From positions 1 through 64,000 of the forward strand of contig JANQKF010000039.1 of assembly GCA_028281285.1 (NCBI GenBank): a stretch of DNA of 64,000 bases, in the 5' to 3' direction. Below, one piece after another: positions 28,078 to 36,464 of the stretch. The DNA comes from Cyclobacteriaceae bacterium. Its GTDB lineage: Bacteria > Bacteroidota > Bacteroidia > Cytophagales > Cyclobacteriaceae. A program made the translations under genes and the position numbers. Under the pieces are notes generated by a model. The model saw only the letters and a program-made list of their open reading frames with translations, was not told the DNA's origin and searched no databases. Within the stretch, counting starts at the first letter, position 1, and each line of letters opens with the position of its first letter.

Positions 28078-29058
28078 CTATTCTGTATAAAACAAAACAT
28101 CATCTTTCTTGGGGTTTATAAACTCGTATTCAAGGGTTTTGCCCAGCCCATCTCCGAGTGTATAGGGCGGTTCAAAAACCGACCTGACCTTAGTAGCATC
28201 AAATTGTGTTGTCGCACAAAATTTTTTAACGCGAACGGCACTAATGGAGAATTTCTTTCTTAACAACCATGCCATTGTATCAAATGCATACCCTGCGATC
28301 ATCCCCAACCAATAAGGAATTTTTTGCTTTGGTAATGAGATATTCATCTCTTTCTCTACCTGAGAAACCAATTCCAGCATGTTGAAGTCCGGTTTATCAG
28401 CATAATTGAACACATGATAACCTAATTCCGATTTGGTCGATCTGTCCTTAATAAAAGCAACAACATTCCCGACATAGGCCATGGATTTTTTATTCTGTCC
28501 ATTGCCAACCATCATGAACTTCCCTGAGGAAATTTGTTTGAGTAAATTATAGACATTTCCTCTATTCCTCTCCCCAAAAATAACCGTTGGCCTTATTATC
28601 GTAACCGATTTTCCAGTAGGATCCTTCTCATACCACTCCTTTATTACCTCCTCAGCCTGCCATTTACTTTTACCGTAATGATTGAACGGATTCTGTGGAT
28701 GATTCTCATCCGGGTTTTCCTTATTTAGGCCATATATAGCCACTGAGCTGGTAAAAACTAACCGTTTTATCCCAGCTTCATCCATGGCATCTAGCACATT
28801 CCGGGTTCCCTTGACATTTACATCATAGTACAAGGATGTTGGAGAAACGTCATCACGGTGTTCTGCGGCAAGCAAGACAACTTCCGATATTTCACTCGAA
28901 AACCTCAATGCCTCACGATCACATACGTTTCCGATAGTGGTTATTTCATTAAAAAAAGCACTAGGCCGTTTGTCAAAGATGAGGCAATTTGATTTGCCCA
29001 GCTCGGTAATCAGTTTGGATCCTACAAAACCTGATCCTCCAATAATTAGTGATTTCAT
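28078..29058 (-). CDS. NAD-dependent epimerase/dehydratase (GlcNAc-type C4 reductase or epimerase)
   Basis: Extended SDR with IIGGSGFVGSKLITEL at residues 4-19, LVFTSSVAIYGLNKENPDEN near 105 and the catalytic NHYGKSKWQAEE near 127. The C-terminus is longer and more hydrophobic than in GalE (IPYWLGMIAGYAFDTMAWLL near 242). That feature is seen in Bacteroidota epimerases that accompany WecA-like transferases and may act on UDP-HexNAc or undecaprenyl-linked substrates. The substrate is not resolved. It overlaps the GT2 gene by four bases (ATGA at 29055-29058). The WecA-like gene follows on the same strand, consistent with linked function at repeat-unit initiation. Confidence 0.8.
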   Translation of the reverse strand: MKSLIIGGSGFVGSKLITELGKSNCLIFDKRPSAFFNEITTIGNVCDREALRFSSEISEVVLLAAEHRDDVSPTSLYYDVNVKGTRNVLDAMDEAGIKRLVFTSSVAIYGLNKENPDENHPQNPFNHYGKSKWQAEEVIKEWYEKDPTGKSVTIIRPTVIFGERNRGNVYNLLKQISSGKFMMVGNGQNKKSMAYVGNVVAFIKDRSTKSELGYHVFNYADKPDFNMLELVSQVEKEMNISLPKQKIPYWLGMIAGYAFDTMAWLLRKKFSISAVRVKKFCATTQFDATKVRSVFEPPYTLGDGLGKTLEYEFINPKKDDVLFYTE

Positions 29059-29852
29059 TTTCTAGGATCTAGCTTTTTTAAAACCGGGAATAAGACATTC
29101 GGAGTTATTATCAACGCCAGGGTAGGTAAACATGACATCAACCATATGTGAAATGGGTAGTCGTTTAAATATTTCCTTTTGATGGAAAGTTCATTCATTC
29201 TATAGGAGGTTTTTCGCTTTCGCAAATAATCCGTTTCGACTCGATACTCGAGTAACGGCTCTTGAATGTTATACATCTCTACATTCATTTTTGACAACCT
29301 TAGCCAAAGCTCCCAATCCTGTGACGTTCTGAAACTTTCATCGTACAAGTTATTCTTTAGAATACTGCTCCGAATCATTATTGTAGGATGATTCAGGCAG
29401 TTGAAAAATATCAATTTTCGGACGATAGCATCGTTCGATTCCGGCATCTTTCTTTCTCCCTTCGAAATACCATGTTCATCAATTATGCTACAATTAGTCC
29501 CGACTACACCAATATGCTTATTGGAGGAAAGAAAATCATGCTGTTTTTCTATTCTATCTGAACGGCAAATGTCATCGGAATCCATTCTGGCAATAAATTC
29601 GCCTCTGCATTTTTTAATCATGGCATTGAGATTTTTAGTCAATCCCAAATTGGATTCATTATTAAATACACTTATTCGATCATCAACCCCCTGATAATGT
29701 GCCAGAATTTCGCCTGTCCTATCTGATGAACCATCATTTGTTATCAAAATCTCCATAGCGCTGAATGTCTGGTTGATCAAACTATCCAGACATTCGGCCA
29801 GGTACCTTTCGGAATTATAGCAAGACATTATGATTGACACTTTCGGGATCAT
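29055..29852 (-). CDS. glycosyltransferase family 2
   Basis: GT-A enzyme. VSIIMSCYNSERYLAECLDS at residues 5-24, ITNDGSSDRTGEILA near 36 and the DxD-containing FIARMDSDDICRSDRI near 88 form the donor site. SQDWELWLRLSKMNVEMYN near 180 holds the usual acceptor-side motif. The last ~30 residues are hydrophobic (IWLMSCLPTLALIITP) and may anchor the protein to the inner membrane. At 265 aa it is short but complete. ATGA overlaps at both ends tie it to the epimerase downstream and the beta-propeller-like gene upstream, so all three should be made together. Confidence 0.87.
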   Translation of the reverse strand: MIPKVSIIMSCYNSERYLAECLDSLINQTFSAMEILITNDGSSDRTGEILAHYQGVDDRISVFNNESNLGLTKNLNAMIKKCRGEFIARMDSDDICRSDRIEKQHDFLSSNKHIGVVGTNCSIIDEHGISKGERKMPESNDAIVRKLIFFNCLNHPTIMIRSSILKNNLYDESFRTSQDWELWLRLSKMNVEMYNIQEPLLEYRVETDYLRKRKTSYRMNELSIKRKYLNDYPFHIWLMSCLPTLALIITPNVLFPVLKKLDPRK

Positions 29853-31087
29853 ACTCCTGTTTCAATAAAATATAATTTCCTTTTTCCTGTATGTACCGAG
29901 TCAAAGTAGACTCTATTTCCCGAATGGTTGAATCTGGAATGCAAATCACATCTCGTCTCCTTGTAGTACCTCAGAGGCTCTCTGAACCTTCCAAGCATAG
30001 TAGACTTCTGAGTTACTAAATCTACTATACCCAAGGTTTTTAACCTGTAAAAATCAGGATAAGTATCAAACAACATCTTATTTTCAAAGACATTCATATG
30101 TACATCAGCACTTTGAGAATACTTAAACTCGCTCGAAGTACCCTGCTTTATATCTAAAATCATCAATTTCGACTTCCCATCTGAATCATTCATGAACCCC
30201 ACAATTCGATTGTTGTCAATCCAGAAGCAATGGCTCACCAAATCTTGGTCGGCAAGTATTTGAAGCTCGTCTGTGGTAAAATCATAGTATAGGAGTCTAT
30301 CATAACGCTTGGATTGTAAAGACCATCGGTGTAAGAACATAAAACGGTTTCCATCCGGTGAAATCATAATATGATTTACCCAGTGTTTTGCTCCTTCCAT
30401 AGTCTTTTTGGTACTCAATTTCACAAGACGTTCCAGTGTGATCATCAAGCTTGACTGGTTATTTGAAAGATCGATTTTCCAAATGCCGTCCTGATCAATG
30501 CCGGGAAGCAAATCCTTTTGGTCATGGCAGCGGTAACCATAGTCGGGACTGAATGCATCAAGCCTTTCGAAATTCAATGTCAATGCATATACATTCTCAT
30601 GACAATCATAGATAGGTTTAGAGATGGTTTTACTTTGCTTACTGCTAATATCATAGAGCACGGATCGATACCCTTTCTCATAAATATTATAGATTAGCTC
30701 TGTTGGGCTTAGCCACATCAACCTGGCTCCTTGCTGCCAATTGAAGGCTTGTGTGGTGCCGATCTTTGATATTGAACTTGTCTCCCTATCCATGAGTACA
30801 ATATCCACCCCATCGGCTCCGGTTGTCGGCTTCCTATGAGTTTTTAGTCTGGTCTCATGATAAGCCACATATTTACCATCGGAACTTTCCGGTGATTTGT
30901 CGAAATACCCAAAAAAAGACTGTTGATCTGAATCACCGAGTTCTGTCACCTCATGGGATGAATAAGCCTCCTTTTTCAAAATTCTGGAAATTTGATATCC
31001 CAAAAAATAATAGGTGAATTTGGCCAACTTTTTTAAACCAATGCTGCCAGCCAAACTAATTAAGAGTGATCGAATTGTTTTCTTCAT
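29849..31087 (-). CDS. beta-propeller-like protein of unknown function (TolB/oligogalacturonate-lyase-like repeats)
   Basis: I do not recognise a named family. After a ~45-residue amphipathic N-terminus without a clear signal peptide, repeated beta-strand units appear: SPESSDGKYVAYHETR (~65-80), WLSPTELIYNIYE, ISPDGNRFMFLHRW (~242-255), WIDNNRIVGFMND, and HSGNRVYFDSVHTGKRKLYF (~388-407). Such units are typical of TolB/PD40-type propellers. Conserved-looking histidines fall at 235, 239, 253, 286, 330 and 383. The pattern DVHMN then DLHSRF recalls oligogalacturonate lyase (PL22), where histidines bind a metal. Translational coupling to a GT2 suggests a cytoplasmic role in glycan building or editing. 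Function is open. Confidence 0.7.
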   Translation of the reverse strand: MKKTIRSLLISLAGSIGLKKLAKFTYYFLGYQISRILKKEAYSSHEVTELGDSDQQSFFGYFDKSPESSDGKYVAYHETRLKTHRKPTTGADGVDIVLMDRETSSISKIGTTQAFNWQQGARLMWLSPTELIYNIYEKGYRSVLYDISSKQSKTISKPIYDCHENVYALTLNFERLDAFSPDYGYRCHDQKDLLPGIDQDGIWKIDLSNNQSSLMITLERLVKLSTKKTMEGAKHWVNHIMISPDGNRFMFLHRWSLQSKRYDRLLYYDFTTDELQILADQDLVSHCFWIDNNRIVGFMNDSDGKSKLMILDIKQGTSSEFKYSQSADVHMNVFENKMLFDTYPDFYRLKTLGIVDLVTQKSTMLGRFREPLRYYKETRCDLHSRFNHSGNRVYFDSVHTGKRKLYFIETGV

Positions 31088-31267
31088 AAGAAAATGAAAA
31101 AGTATTTGTCATTGCCAAATTGATGTATGGCTACAATACTCACACCAAATAATAGATTGATATAATAATTTAAAGTAGAGATTACACCACCTAAGCCATT
31201 TTTTACAAAGTGTTTTATTGCCATCTAGCTTGAGAATGTAGCACGGCTTGAGTAGTTGTTATGAGCA

Positions 31268-32008
31268 CTAACCAGCGTAAGCTTTATAGTAGTCATTACT
31301 AATCAGAATCACCTTTTCACCTTCTTTATATTCTTTCCATTCATTTAAATCAATGGCAGCATAGAGAGATTCGGTGCATCCTTCATGTATCCTGTCGTGT
31401 AATTCAATCACCATAACGTTTACCTTGTCTAACCATGCACGGTCGTCACTTGAGAATAATTGCTTTTCAGAGCCCTCAATATCCAGTTTCAAAATATCAA
31501 TTCTGTCAAATCCCGATTCACTCAATACCTTATCGATTGTCACAGATTTAATGTCAAAATCATCCGATTCAGAAACTTCCTCAACTTTGAATCCCCATTT
31601 TCCAGTACCGCGATCTGTTATTTTCAGGAATGCATTTTTATCCCACAATCCGGCCTTAATTCTGCTGACATTGGGTAGATGCATTGTATTTTTTTCTAAT
31701 GTGTCAAAGTTGGAAGACTCGGGTTCGATAGCGATTATTTTCGCAGAGGGATAGGTTGAAGAATAATACAACGCTGAAAGACCGGTGTATGCCCCTGCAT
31801 CGATTATTAGTTTAGGATCTATGTCTATTGGCAATTTGAATTCACCTGATATAAAAATACTCCTAAACACATTCTTATCCGTTTCACCTCTTCGAATAGT
31901 CAAATTCGGATATTTCCGTTTATATTTTTTTAAGGAGTAAAAGGTAACTGCTTCTAATCCTAAATCGATCAATTGCTTTGGAACAATTTTCTTAATTAGC
32001 GTTTTCAT
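31268..32008 (-). CDS. FkbM-family methyltransferase
   Basis: SAM-dependent O-methyltransferase. The SAM site is LIIDAGAYTGLSALYYSS near residue 65, with AIEPESSNFDTLEKN near 92. The FkbM signature IDILKLDIEGSEKQLFS lies near 170, with VNVMVIELHDR near 196. At 246 aa it is the usual length. FkbM-type enzymes in capsule and LPS loci methylate sugar hydroxyls, which is the likely role here. It stands slightly apart, with 129 bases before it (holding a -7 element) and 180 bases after, so it may be a separate transcription unit. The acceptor is unknown. Confidence 0.85.
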   Translation of the reverse strand: MKTLIKKIVPKQLIDLGLEAVTFYSLKKYKRKYPNLTIRRGETDKNVFRSIFISGEFKLPIDIDPKLIIDAGAYTGLSALYYSSTYPSAKIIAIEPESSNFDTLEKNTMHLPNVSRIKAGLWDKNAFLKITDRGTGKWGFKVEEVSESDDFDIKSVTIDKVLSESGFDRIDILKLDIEGSEKQLFSSDDRAWLDKVNVMVIELHDRIHEGCTESLYAAIDLNEWKEYKEGEKVILISNDYYKAYAG

Positions 32009-32065
32009 TATTTAAGTAAATATGGACAATGTATGACTCATTCTTATGTGAGCATCTCCGAATCT

Positions 32066-32074
32066 GCAAAGGTA
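32066..32074 (-). promoter_or_regulatory. -7 element upstream of the FkbM methyltransferase gene
   Basis: Minus-strand TACCTTTGC is an exact TAnnTTTG match, leaving a leader of about 50 bases before the ATG at 32008. No clear TTG lies at the expected spacing, so only the -7 half is supported. Confidence 0.42.
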
Positions 32075-32137
32075 AAGAAGGTTTAGATACTGAATATTCC
32101 CTTTCGAACTTTAATTTTTCAAATGAGCTTTCAGGGT

Positions 32138-33154
32138 TCAGGCCAGCAATTCGGTCAGTTGCTGTTTATTCTTAATATGGTTAAATCCCCAATACTTTTC
32201 ACAAATCTCGTATTGCGTACCTGAAATTGTTGTATGAAGGTCCCAAGTATTCGTATGCACGAATTCTTTTTCAATCTCCCGTACTTCGGCCAATCTTTCA
32301 GGGTTAGTTTCTATGGCGGTGACTACATCAGTAAGATCATGATTTTCGTTCGGCTTTATGTGCTCTCCCATTTTGACTATGGTATGGGGTTTTTTCAAGT
32401 AAATGCAGTAACCCACGTGTGTCCCTACTGCGGTAGACACCGTCAGATCAGATTTTTCAATGATCGCCTTCAATCGGCTTAAAAAGTGAATATCCCATTT
32501 ACTACCGCAAGAAAATAGCTTGAAGCCAGCTTCTTCATATCGGCTCACCTTTTCTTCATCAATATCTAAATAGTACAGGCAGACGACTATATTTTCAATG
32601 TTGTAGTTGGATTTGATATGGTTTAAAAACTTGATGTTCTCAGTTATGTTTTGATCAATAGTCAACGTAGAGGTTGAATGATCGGGAAAGTAAAGTAGAG
32701 TCTTCCCCTTATTCAGGTTTAAAAAGGGAATTTCAACAGACTTCGCATAGTGAATGTAGGGCCCAATAGCAATGGTCTCTTTTTGGGGTAATTGGCGCTT
32801 TAAGTGACTCAGTCGTGTATCACCAAAGGTGAGTACCTTTGGGGTGTAATAGTTGCCCTGATCCATCTGTATATGAGGGCCAAAAAACAGCCCATGTTCA
32901 ATATAACAGTCTAATGATCTTGTCTTGTCAAGAAACGCCTTTAACATATATTCTGTACCATACAGGTTGTTGTCAAAAATATGGCTCACAGGATTATACT
33001 GAAGCTTCCTGGACAGGTCTCCAAATCTTCTAAAGTCAGCCTCATCTTTTGGAACCGTCCTGTCATGAGACTGCCTCCTTAGTAGTACAAGGTTTTTGAG
33101 CAGAACAAGCAACAGCTTGTGACTAACAAGAAAGTTCTTGATCTTATTTTTCAT
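32138..33154 (-). CDS. unclassified protein of the polysaccharide locus, possible GT-B glycosyltransferase
   Basis: I do not recognise the family with confidence. The 338-residue protein has no signal peptide and mixes alpha and beta structure: LDCYIEHGLFFGPHI near 82, KVLTFGDTRLSHLKRQ near 105, ETIAIGPYIHYAKS near 126, KTLLYFPDHSTSTLT near 150, and LTVSTAVGTHVGYCIYLKKP near 238. A histidine-glycine after a strand, an IGPYIHYA strand end and a late STxxGTHxGY loop fit the two Rossmann halves of a GT-B enzyme, such as those acting on nonulosonates or glycerol phosphates. It overlaps the Wzy-like gene by 11 bases and ends the second polysaccharide operon. Confidence 0.65.
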   Translation of the reverse strand: MKNKIKNFLVSHKLLLVLLKNLVLLRRQSHDRTVPKDEADFRRFGDLSRKLQYNPVSHIFDNNLYGTEYMLKAFLDKTRSLDCYIEHGLFFGPHIQMDQGNYYTPKVLTFGDTRLSHLKRQLPQKETIAIGPYIHYAKSVEIPFLNLNKGKTLLYFPDHSTSTLTIDQNITENIKFLNHIKSNYNIENIVVCLYYLDIDEEKVSRYEEAGFKLFSCGSKWDIHFLSRLKAIIEKSDLTVSTAVGTHVGYCIYLKKPHTIVKMGEHIKPNENHDLTDVVTAIETNPERLAEVREIEKEFVHTNTWDLHTTISGTQYEICEKYWGFNHIKNKQQLTELLA

Positions 33155-34427
33155 TGAGTTTTAGTCTAATATCAGTGTATTTCAACCCTATAAATACCAG
33201 GAAAAAGGTAAAGGGATAGTTGAGCTGGTGATAGGGAAATTTGATTGAATGAATGAACAGATACATCAATGCAAACCCAATAAGGCTCGAAAAATCATTC
33301 TTTCGAAGTATCAGTTTTACTATCGCGTAAATTATAAATGCATAATAAAACAAGAAATATAATGACTCATAAAGCCCACTTCTATCCGTCACAAACTGAT
33401 TGTCTGGCACAGTCAGGACCCCATCACCTACAATCTCATTAGGGCTTAATATCTTATCAATAAAGTTGGCGCTCACTGACTTTGAGTCGCTAACATTGAT
33501 CTTATAGTTAAAAAACTCTCTTAGTAATTCGAACAACTCAGAATTGACGAATATCACTGTGGCAACTACAAACAGCGAGCCTGCAATCAGAAATTTTTTA
33601 GTATTCGCCCGCAGCAAAAAAGAAATGACAACCACCATCGTGAAGGTCAAAATGGCGGTAACCGATAAACTGAATAGCAGGAATATTACATAAAACGCCA
33701 TTAAGACATATAGCCTCGTGTTTTTGAAGAACAAGCGCAACAAAAAGAAAGAGGGCAATACGAAAAAACACGAAATATGTGGCTCATAGCTCATCCCCGT
33801 TAAAACATAGGGCAAGAACGGACCAATTCTTGAATCGGTCGAAAGAATGGTAATGTAGTATGGAGTAAGTAAGTAGCTTTCTCCTATAAAGAATTCAGAA
33901 CTGGGATCAATCTCTTTGGTGTACTCATAACCATAAATACTTGGTATGGCATATCCTTCTATGTCGACAATTTTTAATGAAGCCAGCAAGTAAATAACTA
34001 CCCCGGTGACCACTATGAATATGGCAAAGTAGACATATGGTTTGAGCATCATTTTGAGGGTTTCTCCGGGATCTTGCCCTGAATGATAGACCCTCTGTAG
34101 AAAAAAGTAAAACAGCGCGTAGAGCATAATGAATGAGCCCGCTCTCAAAAAGGTTTCTGACCCGATGACCACCGAAATAAGGATGTCGATAAAGAGTGCA
34201 ATTATTATGTAGAGGAAGAAAAAGAAGGAGATATCAAACTTGGGCTTTATCAAAGTGAAGTCTCTGACAAAGCTGACCATCAAAAGAAAACATACCCCAA
34301 AGTACTTGAGGTATCTCCAACCCGGAAACAAAATGTTCGGCACATAGGTGAGTACCAACCCAATAGCCAGAAGAATAATGACATTGTCAAAAATGGAAAT
34401 CCTACCTGATTCGAGCTTGGTGGTCAT
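33144..34427 (-). CDS. O-antigen polymerase-like membrane protein (Wzy candidate 2)
   Basis: Polytopic inner-membrane protein of 427 aa with about ten hydrophobic segments and a periplasmic loop around residues 175-215. A second loop near 310-350 (FNYKINVSDSKSVSANFIDK, then VPDNQFVTDRSGLYESL) lies before the last helices. Wzy proteins are poorly conserved, so the call rests on topology and on its place between a flippase and a putative glycosyltransferase in a locus that also has its own exporter and chain-length protein. It overlaps the flippase gene by four bases (34424-34427). Confidence 0.72.
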   Translation of the reverse strand: MTTKLESGRISIFDNVIILLAIGLVLTYVPNILFPGWRYLKYFGVCFLLMVSFVRDFTLIKPKFDISFFFFLYIIIALFIDILISVVIGSETFLRAGSFIMLYALFYFFLQRVYHSGQDPGETLKMMLKPYVYFAIFIVVTGVVIYLLASLKIVDIEGYAIPSIYGYEYTKEIDPSSEFFIGESYLLTPYYITILSTDSRIGPFLPYVLTGMSYEPHISCFFVLPSFFLLRLFFKNTRLYVLMAFYVIFLLFSLSVTAILTFTMVVVISFLLRANTKKFLIAGSLFVVATVIFVNSELFELLREFFNYKINVSDSKSVSANFIDKILSPNEIVGDGVLTVPDNQFVTDRSGLYESLYFLFYYAFIIYAIVKLILRKNDFSSLIGFALMYLFIHSIKFPYHQLNYPFTFFLVFIGLKYTDIRLKLNEK

Positions 34428-35899
34428 TTTATAATATCCAAGTTTTTCTTATCAGAAATCGATTGTAAGAGTGGCGCCAGGTTTTGTGTAAGCTCTTTTC
34501 TGAAGAATAAAGTAGCCAATGCCAGGAAAGCAATATTCAAAAGAATACTCGGATAATAACCAAAGTACACTAAAGCAATATAAAGCAAGGCCATGCTAAT
34601 TATTCGCAAATCAAAAAAGGAGGCTATCTGTATATTGATCTTGTATTTTTTTTTGAGTATAAAGACCGTACCCAGATTATACAGGAAGTAAATCAAGATA
34701 TTTGATAGCCCTACAATTTCTAAAGTGATTAGCTCTGTACGCAATAAATAGCTAAGCAGGAGAAACCAAAGCAGTACCAAGGAGAAGCCTAAAACACTAA
34801 GTGGAGTTTCCTTTCTCTTGGCCAATAAGTAGGAGGAGAGCAAAAAGTTGTTGGAGATAAAGGCCTGAGCCAGGAGCAAGAGTAAAATTACCGCTACGGC
34901 ATCCTCATACTCCGGAATAAAACCGATCAGCACTTTGAGCAAAATTGCGGTTACCGGAACCAATACAATTGTAAAAAACGATAAGAGTTTTCCACGGCTA
35001 ATGGCTTTGTTAAAGAGTACCACTGTATCTGTTTGATTTGACATATTCAGCACTTTGGGCAGTAGCACGAAAAAAACTGCATTTAGGGCTAGAAAAATGC
35101 CTTCGTTTACAAAAAATGCAAAGTTGAAAATCGCAAATTGTGCCTGGTCTAGTTTGTTTTCTATGAATGATCTCACCATTAACATGAGAAAATAGAAACT
35201 GAAGTTATAGGCAAGCAGACTTATACCATTTATGAACAAGGGGCGTATTGATGACCCTTCAATCTTTTTGAACAGGGATCTGGCATTTAAAGAAGCAAAA
35301 AAGACCAGAAAAACAGCATTAACGGCCAATTGGCCAATGAATATATTGATGATCAATGCCTCGCTTTCCGAAAAGAGCAAAATAATCAACAGCTCTATGG
35401 CCACAACGCTGATGCCGTACAAATTAATGAGTCCATAGCGGTTCAATAACCTGTAAAGACCTAAAAAAAGCAGATTCAACTGCTTTAATGAGAAAATTCC
35501 AATGACCACTGCATACACTAGAAATACTGAAACCTGAATGTCATTTTTTTCAACAAATTGAGGCAACGGACCTATCAACAAAACTGAGGTAGCCAGTAAG
35601 ACCAATGCCAAATTGATCAAAAGACTACCTCTCAGATTACTGAATACCCTTTGCTTGGATACGTCTTTTTGTGAACTGGTAAGGTTATTGAATGAGTAGT
35701 TGACACCAAGATTGGTATAGGAGAGATACTGTAGCAGCAGTTTTATGGAGGCGTATAGCGCAAAGCCAGGTATACTGGCATAACGTGCCAACAGCATCAG
35801 GCTGGCAAACTGAATACCATGTGTCAAATATTTGAGGCCAACGTAAGTAAAAATTGCTGACCTCAGGAACTTGGTTAATAATAAGAGTATTTTCTTCAA
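34424..35899 (-). CDS. polysaccharide flippase, Wzx-like (copy 2)
   Basis: Polytopic membrane protein of 491 aa with about twelve to fourteen hydrophobic segments. The N-terminus YVGLKYLTHGIQFASLMLLA, then ASIPGFALYASIKLLLQYLSY, follows the Wzx/RfbX pattern. It should flip the repeat unit that carries the nonulosonate. The start is TTG at 35899, overlapping the acetyltransferase stop as TTGA. The same gene run holds NulO biosynthesis genes upstream and the polymerase downstream. It has no close resemblance to copy 1, so the two flippases probably serve different repeat units. Confidence 0.82.
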   Translation of the reverse strand: MKKILLLLTKFLRSAIFTYVGLKYLTHGIQFASLMLLARYASIPGFALYASIKLLLQYLSYTNLGVNYSFNNLTSSQKDVSKQRVFSNLRGSLLINLALVLLATSVLLIGPLPQFVEKNDIQVSVFLVYAVVIGIFSLKQLNLLFLGLYRLLNRYGLINLYGISVVAIELLIILLFSESEALIINIFIGQLAVNAVFLVFFASLNARSLFKKIEGSSIRPLFINGISLLAYNFSFYFLMLMVRSFIENKLDQAQFAIFNFAFFVNEGIFLALNAVFFVLLPKVLNMSNQTDTVVLFNKAISRGKLLSFFTIVLVPVTAILLKVLIGFIPEYEDAVAVILLLLLAQAFISNNFLLSSYLLAKRKETPLSVLGFSLVLLWFLLLSYLLRTELITLEIVGLSNILIYFLYNLGTVFILKKKYKINIQIASFFDLRIISMALLYIALVYFGYYPSILLNIAFLALATLFFRKELTQNLAPLLQSISDKKNLDIIK

Positions 35900-36426
35900 G
35901 ACCGAAAATCTCTTCTCAGTAAGGAATAGATGTGAGAGTCATAGTATCGTCCATTGTGATAGCAGTTTTCTCTTAGGATTCCGTCTTGCACGAAACCAAA
36001 TTTTGAGGTAAAGTGTGAGATTTTGTCAGTATCAAATTCGTAAAGTTCCATCCAAATCTTATTCAGGTTTAGAATATTGAAACCATAATTGATTAACAGC
36101 TCACATGCCTCTTCAGATCTTTCACCTTTACAATACTCATCGGAGTCACCAATATAAAATGAAAAGTCCGCGAAACGAGCGATCCAATTAATATAGAGTA
36201 GTCCGCAAGCACCAATTAAACGACCTTCCTGATCAATGATTGAGAACATGTAATTGATGTGTTTGGTTTTATCCAAAGACTCAATCCAACTCAACTGATC
36301 TCTTGTAGTCAGCTCCCTATGTTCTCTAAAATTTCTACGGAAACTTTCCTTGTTGCGCCAGTTCATCAGGGCTTCAATGTCTTCTTTTTCAACTCCCCTT
36401 AAACTGACTAATTTGCCTTCAATCAT
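35896..36426 (-). CDS. GNAT-family N-acetyltransferase (PseH/RimJ-like)
   Basis: Acetyl-CoA-dependent N-acetyltransferase of 176 aa. SLRGVEKEDIEALMNWRNKE at residues 8-27 is the common N-terminus of the RimJ/RimL and PseH groups. The acetyl-CoA region comprises DFSFYIGDSDEYCKGERSEE (~91-110) and ELLINYGFNILNLNKIWMEL (~113-132), followed by SKFGFVQDGILREN. Within a nonulosonate locus the likely role is acetylation of a 4-amino-4,6-dideoxy-UDP-sugar (the PseH step). It overlaps the flippase by four bases and follows the NeuB-like gene by 38 bases. A protein N-acetyltransferase role is less likely in this setting. Confidence 0.78.
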   Translation of the reverse strand: MIEGKLVSLRGVEKEDIEALMNWRNKESFRRNFREHRELTTRDQLSWIESLDKTKHINYMFSIIDQEGRLIGACGLLYINWIARFADFSFYIGDSDEYCKGERSEEACELLINYGFNILNLNKIWMELYEFDTDKISHFTSKFGFVQDGILRENCYHNGRYYDSHIYSLLRRDFRS

Positions 36427-36464
36427 CTTACTTGCAATTGGTAAATATTATTGTGCAATTGATA

